Below, piece after piece: positions 1 to 6,889 of a stretch of DNA of 7,084 nt (its first letter is position 1; every line of letters starts with the position of its first letter). A model generated the notes under the pieces. It did not search any database. It worked only from the letters and a program-made list of their open reading frames with translations, and was not told where the DNA came from. This DNA comes from Burkholderiales bacterium (GTDB lineage: Bacteria; Pseudomonadota; Gammaproteobacteria; Burkholderiales; CAIKXV01), in contig JAIENF010000696.1 in the NCBI GenBank assembly GCA_019751575.1, forward strand, positions 1-7,084. The letters run 5' to 3'. Both the position numbers and the translations under genes were made by a program.

Positions 1-927
1 ATCCTGGAGGAACCGTTGCGTCCATGCGTGCGCGGGCCAGTGCAGGTCTGCCGCATGGACATGGACGTCCTCGATATCCTCGCCGCCGTCCTGCGCAGCG
101 CCGGGCATCCGCGTGCCATGCCGCACGGCGAACGGCGGTGGCTGCACCGAGATGCGCGTGATCAGCCCGCCGGACTCGCCACGGAAGTTCGGCATGCCTG
201 CGGCGCCGTTGTTGATCGCCAGCACCGGCGCGCCGGACCGCGGACGCAGCCATTGCACGACAGGCAGGCAGGTATGGGTGCTGGCGACGATGTCGATCGC
301 GGCGCTGCGGGCGATCTCGGCCATCGCGCGGCAGTTCTGCGGATCGCGCAGGCTTTCTTCCGACAGCGACCAGCCGGAGAGCGACTGCAGGTCTCCGTGC
401 ACGACCGCGATGCGCCGCCCGCCGACTTCGGCGACCGCGAACCGCGGCAAGGCGGCGAGCCGCTCGCGCACCTGCGGGTAATCGAGGGCGGTGCCGCGCA
501 AACGCCGGAGGATGCGGTTCGATCGCTCGACATCCTCGGCACCGACCGAGTCCGGGTAGGCACAGCCGCAACCCGCACCGTCGTCGTCGCCGGACAGTTC
601 AGTCTCGACATTGCCGCGCAGCGCGGGATGCCTGGCGACCCGCCGGTCGATCGATGCAAACGTCGCAGGGTCGACGTCGAACCAGTGGAAGTCGCCGTTG
701 AACACCAGCACCGGCGGCTCGGCTTCGGCGGCCGCCAGCGCCTCGACGGCATCCATTGCAAACGGATTGCCGTAAAGGCCGCCGACCACGTACAGCACCT
801 TCGCGTGGATGCTCGCGGCCTGCGCGAAGACTGCCGGCGGATAGCGATAGGCGAGCGGACAACTGCGGCCGGGCGCTGTCGGCTCGGCAGGGCCGGTGGC
901 GATGTCTTGCGCGGCGGTGGTCTCCAT
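1..927 (-). CDS. Atypical metallophosphoesterase-like protein, C-terminus cut by window edge
   Basis: This reading frame has no stop between its ATG (925-927) and the left edge, giving 309 visible residues. An in-frame TAG at 940-942 limits the start, and an AGGA lies 10 nt upstream of the ATG (a slightly long spacing). Third codon positions are almost all G or C. The layout follows the YfcE-like calcineurin phosphoesterase fold. A strand plus YGNPFAMDAVEAL (residues 52-64) sits where SDIHGN is normal. It is followed by FNGDFHWFD (76-84, motif II GD), LRGNVETEL (103-111, motif III GN), VVHGD (175-179, motif IV), THTCLP (217-222, where GHTHxP is normal) and AINNGAAGMPN (237-247, like the INPGSVGxPR end). 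Motif I lacks its Asp and His (G50 and Y52 instead), and C220 replaces the second His of GHTH. A CGC pair (C120, C122) lies in the insert. The fold assignment is fairly firm. Catalytic activity and substrate are unknown. It is divergent from the ABC importer genes. Confidence 0.75.
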   Translation of the reverse strand, partial: METTAAQDIATGPAEPTAPGRSCPLAYRYPPAVFAQAASIHAKVLYVVGGLYGNPFAMDAVEALAAAEAEPPVLVFNGDFHWFDVDPATFASIDRRVARHPALRGNVETELSGDDDGAGCGCAYPDSVGAEDVERSNRILRRLRGTALDYPQVRERLAALPRFAVAEVGGRRIAVVHGDLQSLSGWSLSEESLRDPQNCRAMAEIARSAAIDIVASTHTCLPVVQWLRPRSGAPVLAINNGAAGMPNFRGESGGLITRISVQPPPFAVRHGTRMPGAAQDGGEDIEDVHVHAADLHWPAHAWTQRFLQD

Positions 928-1032
928 GGCCCGGGCATCCTACCCGATGCATCCGGCAGCCGGGGTCGCACGTATCATGACGCACAGCCGGTCGAGCCGG
1001 CGTGACCCCACCATGACCTGCCAACGTACAAG
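928..1032. promoter_or_regulatory. Divergent intergenic spacer between phosphoesterase-like gene and ABC importer operon
   Basis: This 105-bp spacer must hold the 5' signals of both divergent genes. On the + strand TATCAT at 973-978 matches a sigma-70 -10 hexamer in five of six bases, but I find no convincing -35 element at the right distance. A 5-bp inverted repeat, GCCGG at 987-991 and CCGGC at 997-1001, could be an operator half-site pair, but it is short for GC-rich DNA. No Pho box is recognisable. The regulatory role is inferred from position only. Confidence 0.3.
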
Positions 1033-1935
1033 ATGATCGTCATTCGCGGCAGCCGCCGCCGCTTCCTGCACACCCTCGCCGCGCTCGCCGGCGTCCCCGC
1101 GGTCGCGCTGCCGGAGCGGGCATCGGCCCAGCCGCGGCGGCGCCTGCGCTTCGGGGTAGGACCGTTCCTGCCGACGCCCGACGATTCGCGCCGCGCGTTC
1201 GCGCCGCTGTTCGCACATCTCGCGAAACAGCTGGGCGCGGCGGAGCACACGCTCGACGTCACCACCGACTGGGCCGGCCTCGCCGTGGCGATGGCCACCG
1301 GCAACCTCGATGCGGCATGGATGGGCCCGTGGGGCTACGTGCTTGCACACCATGCGTCCGGTTGCCAGGCGATCGCCACGGTGCGCTACGATGACCGGCC
1401 GGTGTACAACGCGATCATCGTCGCGCGGCCCGGGCTGCCCGTGGCGAAGTTCCCGGACGACACGCGCGGCCTGTCGATGTCGTTCGCCGATTCCGGATCG
1501 ACCTCGGGCTGGCTGGTGCCCACCTATTTCGCGCGCGAGGTGTGGAAGATCGATCCGAAGGCTTTCTGGAAGTACAACGAAGGCGCGTCGCACCCCGGCA
1601 ACCAGATGGCCGTCGCTTCGGGCCAGGTCGACCTCGCCACCGACTTCGACCGCAACCGGAATGCGATGATCGCGGCGGGCCGCATCCGCGCCGACCAGAC
1701 GCGCATCGTCTGGTCCTCGCCCGACCTGCCGAACGATGCAATCGCCGTATCGAAGGCGATGGCGCCGGCCGACGTCGAACGCATCCGGTCCGCGCTCGCA
1801 GCCATCGGCCCGGCCGAGGCGAAGGCGCTGCTGCCGGCACGCTATACCGGGTTCAGCCCGGCTACGCATGCGAGCTACGCGACGATCGAACGGGCGGGCA
1901 TCGCCGTCGGCCGCCTGAAGAAGCCGGCGGGCTGA
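1033..1935 (+). CDS. PhnD-type periplasmic substrate-binding protein of an oxyanion ABC importer
   Basis: A 300-residue protein of the phosphate/phosphite/phosphonate-binding (PhnD-like, type II periplasmic binding) family, which captures the ligand in the periplasm and delivers it to the permease. The N-terminus SRRRFLH (7-13) plus a hydrophobic stretch (14-26) and ASA ahead of Gln33 look like a twin-arginine signal with a signal peptidase I site. GVGPFLPTPD (41-50) begins the mature fold. DAAWMGPWGYVLA (93-105) is the usual 'D..w.gp..y..A' segment. The STSG loop (156-159), followed by a Pro at 163, is the typical anion-binding helix start. H187 and D204/D206 in ATDFDRN lie where ligand contacts are known in E. 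coli PhnD. An in-frame TGA at 1003-1005 and the absence of another ATG fix the start, although no clear ribosome binding site is seen. It is first in an operon with the permease and ATPase. The family is firm. The ligand is open: phosphonate, phosphite, phosphate ester or another oxyanion. Confidence 0.88.
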   Translation: MIVIRGSRRRFLHTLAALAGVPAVALPERASAQPRRRLRFGVGPFLPTPDDSRRAFAPLFAHLAKQLGAAEHTLDVTTDWAGLAVAMATGNLDAAWMGPWGYVLAHHASGCQAIATVRYDDRPVYNAIIVARPGLPVAKFPDDTRGLSMSFADSGSTSGWLVPTYFAREVWKIDPKAFWKYNEGASHPGNQMAVASGQVDLATDFDRNRNAMIAAGRIRADQTRIVWSSPDLPNDAIAVSKAMAPADVERIRSALAAIGPAEAKALLPARYTGFSPATHASYATIERAGIAVGRLKKPAG

Positions 1936-1942
1936 CGCGGCC

Positions 1943-2782
1943 ATGCCACCTGTTTCCCCGGCGCGCTCCGTGCCGCCCCACGTGGCCGCTGCCTGCGACG
2001 CGCTCCATGCACGGGCCCACGGGCGATGGCGATGGCTGAAGGTCACCCTGGTCGCAACGGGCATCATCGGCTTCTATGCGCTGTGTGCATGGCTCGCCCG
2101 GGTCGACCTGGTACGGCTGATCGAAGGGCTGCCGAAGCTGGTGTTCTGGATCGGCCAGGCCTGGCCACCCGCGGTCGGCGAACTGCCGGTGATCCTGCTG
2201 CGCACGGCCGAGACGATCGCGATCGCGGCGCTGGGCACCACCATCGCCGTGCTGCTCGCCCTGCCCACCGCGGTGTTCGCCAGCCGCAACATCACGCCGC
2301 TGCGCTGGGCCTACCATCCGGTGCGCGGGTTCCTCAATTCGCTGCGTGGCATCGACGCGTTCGTGTTCGCGCTGATCCTGGTCGCGGCGGTCGGGCTGGG
2401 ACCCTTCGCCGGCATGCTCGGGGTCGCCCTGCACACCTGGGGCAGTGCAGCCAAGCTGTTTGCCGACCATGTGGAAAGTGCATCGCTCGATACGGTCGAT
2501 GCGATGCGCACCACCGGTGCCACGCGGTCGACCGCGCTGGTCTATGCGCTGGTGCCGCAGCTCGCCCCGGTCAGCGCCTCCACCGCGCTCTACCTGTTCG
2601 AGTTCAACGTGCGTGCGTCGATGGTGCTGGGCGTGGTCGGCGCCGGTGGCATCGGCCAGGAACTGAAGAACAGCATGGACCTGCTCGACTTCGCACGGCT
2701 CGCCACCATCCTGGCCGTGATGCTGCTGGTGGTCACCGTGATCGACCAGGCAAGCGGCGCCCTGCGCGCGCGGTTGAAGTGA
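1943..2782 (+). CDS. PhnE-type inner-membrane permease of the oxyanion ABC importer
   Basis: A 279-residue binding-protein-dependent transport permease. Hydrophobic segments lie near 33-51, 88-113, 138-165, 198-217, 226-238 and 253-272, after a hydrophilic cytoplasmic N-terminus. The EAA loop that contacts the ATPase is visible at about 178-208, starting at ESASLDTVDAMRTTGAT and ending in VPQLAP. Two other stretches are typical of PhnE: VGLGPFAGMLGVALHT (150-165) and NVRASMVLGVVGAGGIGQEL (222-241). RGIDAF (135-140) stands where PhnE proteins usually carry an R-x-x-PEL-like stretch, a small departure. The ATG lies 7 bp after the binding-protein stop, so translation is probably coupled. I assign family and role with good confidence. 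The substrate is as uncertain as for the binding protein. Confidence 0.88.
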   Translation: MPPVSPARSVPPHVAAACDALHARAHGRWRWLKVTLVATGIIGFYALCAWLARVDLVRLIEGLPKLVFWIGQAWPPAVGELPVILLRTAETIAIAALGTTIAVLLALPTAVFASRNITPLRWAYHPVRGFLNSLRGIDAFVFALILVAAVGLGPFAGMLGVALHTWGSAAKLFADHVESASLDTVDAMRTTGATRSTALVYALVPQLAPVSASTALYLFEFNVRASMVLGVVGAGGIGQELKNSMDLLDFARLATILAVMLLVVTVIDQASGALRARLK

Positions 2783-2801
2783 GCGCGCTGGTGTGCGGGT
2801 T

Positions 2802-2826
2802 CCGATGAGCGATCGCCGATGAACGA
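2802..2826 (+). repeat. Short direct repeat duplicating the translation start region of the ATPase gene
   Basis: CCGATGAGCGA (2802-2812) and CCGATGAACGA (2816-2826) are an 11-bp direct repeat with one mismatch at a 14-bp period. Each copy contains an ATG. The first ATG (2805) opens a five-codon frame, MSDRR, that ends in a TGA at 2820-2822. That TGA overlaps the ATPase ATG (2819-2821) in an ATGA arrangement. The second copy carries the real start. The repeat is seen directly. Any role in translation is inference. Confidence 0.5.
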
Positions 2827-3538
2827 CCGCTTCCTGGCACCGGCCCTCGCATTCGAACAGGTCAGCCATCGCTATGGCGACCACGCCGCGCTGGACGACG
2901 TGAGCTTCCAGTGCGCGCCGGGCGAGTTCATCGCGCTGCTCGGTGCCAGCGGCTCGGGCAAGACGACGCTGCTGCGCGGTGCGGCCGGCCTGCTCGCCTT
3001 CGACCGCGGCGTCGTCCGTTCACCGGGCAGTGGAGACCGGCGCACGATCGCGATGGTGTTCCAGTCCCATGTGCTGATCGATCGCCTGTCGGCGCTGGAC
3101 AACGTGCTGGCCGGCCGGCTCGGCTACAACCCGCGCTGGCGAGGCTGGCTGCGCCGCTTCACGCGCGACGATCGACTGCTCGCGGCCGACTGCCTCGACC
3201 GGGTCGGGCTGCTGTCGCATGCCGCGCGGCGCGTGGACGCGATGTCGGGGGGCGAGCGCCAGCGGATCGCCCTCGCCCGCGCGCTGGCGCAGCAACCCGC
3301 CGTGCTGCTGGCGGACGAGCCGGTTGCCAGCCTCGACCCCGAAGCCGGCGCGAGCGTGTTGCGCCTGCTGCGCGAATGCTGCCGCGACAGGCAGGCCACC
3401 GTCGTCTGCAGCCTGCACCAGCCCGCGCTGGCGCTGGAACACGCCGACCGGGTGGTGGCGCTGCGCAGCGGGCGCGTGGTGCTCGACGCCCCCGCTGACA
3501 CGCTCGATGCCGCAGCGCTGGCTGCGGTGTACCGCTGA
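2819..3538 (+). CDS. PhnC-type ATP-binding subunit of the oxyanion ABC importer
   Basis: A 239-residue ABC ATPase that powers the importer on the cytoplasmic face. All nucleotide-binding motifs are intact: Walker A GASGSGKTT (42-50), Q-loop Gln82, signature MSGGERQR (142-149), Walker B VLLADEP (162-168, catalytic Glu167), D-loop SLDP (171-174) and switch His200. The end, SLHQPALALEHADRVVALRS (198-217) followed by GRVVLDAP, matches PhnC-type ATPases, where NLHQ...A...DRI.GL..G is usual. The gene follows the permease by 36 bp and is last in the operon. Its ATG overlaps the stop of a five-codon frame. The operon order D-E-C differs from the common C-D-E order. The stop codon TGA directly abuts the argH stop on the other strand. 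Confidence 0.9.
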   Translation: MNDRFLAPALAFEQVSHRYGDHAALDDVSFQCAPGEFIALLGASGSGKTTLLRGAAGLLAFDRGVVRSPGSGDRRTIAMVFQSHVLIDRLSALDNVLAGRLGYNPRWRGWLRRFTRDDRLLAADCLDRVGLLSHAARRVDAMSGGERQRIALARALAQQPAVLLADEPVASLDPEAGASVLRLLRECCRDRQATVVCSLHQPALALEHADRVVALRSGRVVLDAPADTLDAAALAAVYR

Positions 3539-3541
3539 TCA
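3536..3541. other. Abutting convergent stop codons (TGATCA palindrome)
   Basis: The palindrome TGATCA supplies the TGA stop of the ABC ATPase gene on the + strand (3536-3538) and the TGA stop of argH on the - strand (3539-3541). No base separates the two genes, so no intergenic terminator can exist here and the two transcripts must end inside each other's coding region. Confidence 0.9.
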
Positions 3542-4963
3542 GATCCGGTTGCGCGCCGCCGCCAGCGCCGCACGCACGGCCGAGGGCGCAGTGCCGCCGG
3601 CATGGCTGCGGCTGGCCATCGAGCCCTCGACGGTGAGCACCGCGTAGACGTCGGTGTCGATTGCCGGCGAGAACGCCTGCAGGTCGGCCAGCGGCAGGTC
3701 GGGCAGGTCGCAGCCGGCCTGCTCTGCATGGCGCACCGCGCGGGCGACCGCCTCGTGCGCGTCGCGGAACGGGACGCCCTTGCGGACCAGGTAGTCGGCG
3801 AGATCGGTGGCGGTGGCGAACCCCTGCTTCAGTGCCTCGCGCATCGCATCGGGCTTGACCCGGATGCCGCCGACCATGTCGGCGTAGATGGTCAGCGTCA
3901 TCAGCAGCGTGTCGACGGTGTCGAACAGCGGCTCCTTGTCTTCCTGGTTGTCCTTGTTGTACGCGAGCGGCTGGCCCTTCATCAGGGTGAGCAGCCCCAC
4001 CAGGTGGCCGTTCACGCGGCCGACCTTGCCGCGCACCAGCTCGGGCACGTCCGGGTTCTTCTTCTGCGGCATGATCGACGAGCCGGTGCAGAAACGGTCG
4101 GCGAGGTCGATGAAGCCGAAGCGCGGGCTCATCCAGAGGATCAGTTCCTCGGAAAAGCGCGACAGGTGCGTCATGGCCAGCGAGGCCGCTGCGCAGAACT
4201 CGATGGCGAAGTCGCGATCGGACACCGCGTCGAGCGAGTTCGAGCAGATCGCATCGAAGCCGAGCTCGCGCGCGACCCGCTCGCGGTCGATCGGGAAGCT
4301 GGTGCCAGCCAGCGCCGCGGCACCGAGCGGCAGCCGGTTCACCCGCTTGCGGCAGTCGGCGAACCGCTCGCGGTCGCGCACCAGCATCTCGAAATAGGCC
4401 ATCAGGTGGTGCGCGAACGAGACCGGCTGCGCCACCTGCAGGTGGGTGAAGCCGGGCATCGCGGTCTCGACATGCTGGCCGGCGAGGTCGAGCAGCGCGA
4501 CCTGCATCGTGCGCAATGCGGCGTCGATGTCGTCGATCGAAGCGCGCAGCCAGAGGCGCACGTCGGTGGCGACCTGGTCGTTGCGCGAGCGGCCGGTATG
4601 CAGCCGCTTGCCCGCGTCGCCGACAAGGTCGGTCAACCGGCGTTCGATGTTCAGGTGCACGTCTTCCAGGTCGAGCCGCCAGGCGAACGCGCCGGACTGC
4701 ACTTCCTGCAGGATCTGCGCCATCCCGCGTTCGATGTCGGCGAGGTCCTGCGCAGCCAGGATGCCGCATGCAGCAAGCATGCGTGCATGGGCGAGCGACC
4801 CCTGGATGTCGTAGGGTGCCAGCCGCTTGTCGAAGTCGACCGAAGCGGTATAGCGCTTGACCAGCTCGGACACCGGCTCGTTGAACCGGCCGGACCAGCC
4901 GCTGCCGCCGCTGATGCCGCCGGCCGTGCTGGAGGTCAGTGTCTTCGGATTCTCGGGTTGCAT
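3539..4963 (-). CDS. argH: Argininosuccinate lyase
   Basis: Cytoplasmic enzyme that splits argininosuccinate into arginine and fumarate, the last step of arginine biosynthesis. It is a homotetramer of the fumarase/aspartase superfamily. The 474-residue product shows [20 protein letters not shown] (residues 23-42), [13 protein letters not shown] (122-134), [11 protein letters not shown] (170-180, with the catalytic His174) and the mobile signature loop [12 protein letters not shown] (294-305). The end [20 protein letters not shown] is also typical of ArgH. I chose the ATG at 4961-4963. An upstream ATG at 5053 would add 30 residues of basic, non-conserved sequence and overlap the kinase gene. 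Even so, about 20 residues rich in Ser, Gly and Thr precede the conserved core. The gene is convergent with the ABC ATPase and divergent from the sensor kinase. Confidence 0.97.
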   Translation of the reverse strand: MQPENPKTLTSSTAGGISGGSGWSGRFNEPVSELVKRYTASVDFDKRLAPYDIQGSLAHARMLAACGILAAQDLADIERGMAQILQEVQSGAFAWRLDLEDVHLNIERRLTDLVGDAGKRLHTGRSRNDQVATDVRLWLRASIDDIDAALRTMQVALLDLAGQHVETAMPGFTHLQVAQPVSFAHHLMAYFEMLVRDRERFADCRKRVNRLPLGAAALAGTSFPIDRERVARELGFDAICSNSLDAVSDRDFAIEFCAAASLAMTHLSRFSEELILWMSPRFGFIDLADRFCTGSSIMPQKKNPDVPELVRGKVGRVNGHLVGLLTLMKGQPLAYNKDNQEDKEPLFDTVDTLLMTLTIYADMVGGIRVKPDAMREALKQGFATATDLADYLVRKGVPFRDAHEAVARAVRHAEQAGCDLPDLPLADLQAFSPAIDTDVYAVLTVEGSMASRSHAGGTAPSAVRAALAAARNRI

Positions 4964-4992
4964 CAAGCGCAGTCTGGCGTCGACAATGGGGG
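4964..4992. promoter_or_regulatory. 29-bp divergent gap between argH and the sensor kinase gene
   Basis: With the chosen starts the two divergent genes are only 29 bp apart. That is too short for two complete sigma-70 promoters, so each promoter must reach into the 5' coding part of the opposite gene. I see no clear -10/-35 pair or good Shine-Dalgarno for either gene here; the run of G just before the kinase ATG is too close to it to be a standard site. Confidence 0.35.
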
Positions 4993-6075
4993 ATGAACGG
5001 CGGCCAGAGTATAGGCGAAAACCCCGCTGCCTCCGCCCGGACGGAGGCGGCACGCGAGCCGCAGGCGGGCTCGCTGCGCAGCGCTGCGCGGTTGCCCGAT
5101 TTCCGCAACCTCGGCGTGCTGCTGCGCATCCTGCTCGCGGTGAATGCAGCCTCGCTGGTGGCGGCGGTGCTCAAGTCCGGGTCTCTGCGCACGATCGGCG
5201 AAGTGCTGATCGAAGTCTCCGCGCTGGTGCAGCCGGTGATGTTCCTCACGCTGCTGATCCTCGCGGCCGCCCGGCCGCTGCTCGACCGCCTGCGCTACGA
5301 GGCGGGGGTGGCGGTGGTGCTGCTCACCGCGATGGCAGTCACCGCCGCGTTCGACCTGCTGGGCGGCGGTCCGATGGGAGCGACCGGCGATGCGCTGCCC
5401 AGGCACCTGTTCTTCACCATCATCATGGCCTGCACGCTGCTGGTCTGGTTCGACCTGCGAAGCCGTGCGCTGTCGCCAGCGCTGGTCGAGGCCCGCCTGC
5501 AGGCGCTGCAGGCACGCATCCAGCCGCACTTCCTGTTCAACAGCCTCAACGCCGTGCTGTCGCTGATCCGCGCCGATCCGAAGCGGGCGGAACTCGTGCT
5601 CGAAGACCTGGCCGACCTGTTCCGTGCGCTCATGGCCGACAGCCGTGCACTGTCTACCTTCGCCAGCGAAGTGGAACTCGCCAGGCAGTACCTGGCGATC
5701 GAGGCGGTGCGCCTGGGCGACCGGCTGCAGGTCGAGTGGGACATCGAACAGATGCCGGGCGAGGCACGCATCCCGGCGCTGATCCTGCAGCCGCTGCTCG
5801 AGAACGCGGTCTACCATGGCATCGAACCGTCGATGGCCAGGGGGACGGTGGTGATCCGCATCTTCCGGGTCGGCAACGAGGTACATGCGCTGCTGTCCAA
5901 CCCGGTGCCTGTGGGGGGCGAACGGCGGCACGGAAACCGGATCGCGGTCGACAACATCCGCGAGCGCCTGCAGCTGTTCTTCGACGCCGAGGCGCGGATG
6001 CGTACCCGGGCGCACGACGGCCGCTATGAGGTGAGCATCCGCGTGCCCTATACCGACACCGACCGCAGGGCCTAG
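4993..6075 (+). CDS. LytS/AlgZ-type membrane sensor histidine kinase
   Basis: A 360-residue inner-membrane sensor kinase of the His_kinase (PF06580) type, expected to phosphorylate the regulator encoded next to it. An N-terminal tail of about 35 residues leads into four hydrophobic segments, near 40-62, 69-94, 104-124 and 138-154. No periplasmic or PAS sensor domain is seen. The phospho-acceptor motif is [12 protein letters not shown], with His179. The ATP-binding part has the N box [12 protein letters not shown] (269-280, Asn271) and [13 protein letters not shown] (314-326). The usual DxGxG of the G1 box is replaced by [10 protein letters not shown], which I recall as similar in Pseudomonas AlgZ/FimS. 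A GTG at 4939 would add 18 residues but overlap argH, so the ATG at 4993 is preferred. It heads a probable two-gene operon. AlgZ-like by motifs and context; the symbol is left empty because the regulon is unknown. Confidence 0.88.
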   Translation: MNGGQSIGENPAASARTEAAREPQAGSLRSAARLPDFRNLGVLLRILLAVNAASLVAAVLKSGSLRTIGEVLIEVSALVQPVMFLTLLILAAARPLLDRLRYEAGVAVVLLTAMAVTAAFDLLGGGPMGATGDALPRHLFFTIIMACTLLVWFDLRSRALSPALVEARLQALQARIQPHFLFNSLNAVLSLIRADPKRAELVLEDLADLFRALMADSRALSTFASEVELARQYLAIEAVRLGDRLQVEWDIEQMPGEARIPALILQPLLENAVYHGIEPSMARGTVVIRIFRVGNEVHALLSNPVPVGGERRHGNRIAVDNIRERLQLFFDAEARMRTRAHDGRYEVSIRVPYTDTDRRA

Positions 6076-6111
6076 GCCGGCGGCGATTCTCCGGTAACCT
6101 TCCCGCCCACC

Positions 6112-6116
6112 GAGGA
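6112..6116 (+). promoter_or_regulatory. Ribosome binding site of the response regulator gene
   Basis: GAGGA ends 5 nt before the ATG at 6122. It decides for this ATG over the TTG directly before it (6119-6121). It is the clearest Shine-Dalgarno sequence in the window. Confidence 0.75.
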
Positions 6117-6121
6117 CGTTG

Positions 6122-6889
6122 ATGAGCCCGCCTGTCGAACCCCTGCTGCGTGTCGTGATCGTCGACGACGAGGCGCCTGCGCGCAGCCGCCTGCGCGACC
6201 TGCTGGTCGATTGCGCGGCGAAGGTGCCTTTGGAGGTCATCGGCGAGGCAGCCACCGGACGCGAAGCACTCGAGCTGCTGCAGGGACAGGACGCCGACGT
6301 GGTGCTGCTCGACATCCGCATGCCCGAGATGGACGGCGTCGAACTCGCCACGCACCTGCTCAAGCTGCCGGACCCGCCGGCCGTGGTCTTCATCACCGCG
6401 TACGACGAATATGCCGTCAAGGCCTTCGAGCTCAATGCGATCGACTACCTGATGAAGCCGATCCGGGCCTCCCGCCTGGCCGAGGCCCTGGCCAAGGCGC
6501 GCGCCATCGCGCCGCTGCGCGCCGACCTGCTGCGCGGCCTGTCCGATGCCCCGCGCCAACACCTGTCGGTGACCGAAGGCGGCAAGGTCTACCTGGTACC
6601 GATGGCCGACATCCTCTACTTCAAGGCCGAACTGAAGTACGTGACGATCCGTACCGCCCAGCGCGAGTACCTGATCGAGGAATCGCTGACCCGGCTCGAA
6701 CAGGAGTACGCCAAGCGCTTCGTGCGCATCCACCGCAACTGCCTCGTGTCGCGCGACGCGATCGTCGGCTTCGAACGGCTGTCGAGCGCGGAATCCGATG
6801 CACACTGGGTGGTGCTGCTGCGCGGGCTCACCGAGAAGCTGGCGATCTCCCGCCGGCAGCAGCACATCGTGCGCGACCTGGCACGCTAG
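6122..6889 (+). CDS. AlgR/LytR-type response regulator (receiver plus LytTR DNA-binding domain)
   Basis: A 255-residue cytoplasmic transcription regulator. The receiver domain (about 9-128) has the acidic pair D15/D16, the phospho-acceptor Asp64 in VLLDIRMPEMDG, Thr92 in ITAYDEYA and Lys112 in MKP, so all phosphorylation residues are present. After a short linker comes a LytTR DNA-binding domain (about 147-252). Its recognisable segments are LSVTEGGKVYLVPMADILYF (148-167), the Phe200-to-Asn206 stretch FVRIHRN and the end LAISRRQQHIVRDL (240-253). Members of this family bind DNA with a ten-stranded beta fold. The length is close to that of P. aeruginosa AlgR. The gene follows the kinase by 46 bp and has a good ribosome binding site. 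The pair is orthologous in layout to algZ-algR next to argH, but the targets here cannot be read from the sequence. Confidence 0.92.
   Translation: MSPPVEPLLRVVIVDDEAPARSRLRDLLVDCAAKVPLEVIGEAATGREALELLQGQDADVVLLDIRMPEMDGVELATHLLKLPDPPAVVFITAYDEYAVKAFELNAIDYLMKPIRASRLAEALAKARAIAPLRADLLRGLSDAPRQHLSVTEGGKVYLVPMADILYFKAELKYVTIRTAQREYLIEESLTRLEQEYAKRFVRIHRNCLVSRDAIVGFERLSSAESDAHWVVLLRGLTEKLAISRRQQHIVRDLAR

Noticed and set aside
987..1001. 5-bp inverted repeat as a specific operator in the divergent spacer
   Set aside because: Such short G/C-only repeats are common at this base composition. Recorded only within the spacer description.
16..1005. Long rightward open frame (about 330 codons) opposite the phosphoesterase-like gene
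   Set aside because: The product is rich in Arg, Gly and His with no recognisable domain, whereas the opposite frame has conserved motifs and a G/C-ending codon pattern. It is an antisense shadow of GC-rich coding DNA.
2214..2225. 12-bp perfect palindrome CGATCGCGATCG in the permease gene
   Set aside because: It arises from alternating ATC and GCG codons for Ile-Ala repeats in a membrane segment. There is no sign of a binding site.
2809..2816. GCGATCGC palindrome between the two copies of the start-region repeat (resembles the cyanobacterial HIP1 octamer)
   Set aside because: Only scattered copies occur in the window, as expected in GC-rich DNA. All gene evidence points to a proteobacterium.
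4992..5000. GATGAACGG, whose reverse complement differs by one base from the AlgR core site CCGTTCGTC, at the kinase start
   Set aside because: A 9-mer with one allowed mismatch is expected about 1.5 times by chance on the two strands of this window, and the site includes the kinase start codon. Autoregulation is not supported by this alone.
3159..6865. Several very long antisense or out-of-frame open frames (up to about 700 codons) over argH, the kinase and the regulator
   Set aside because: They have low-complexity Arg/Ala/Gly/His composition, no motifs, and fully overlap clearly identified genes. Long spurious frames are expected at this GC content.
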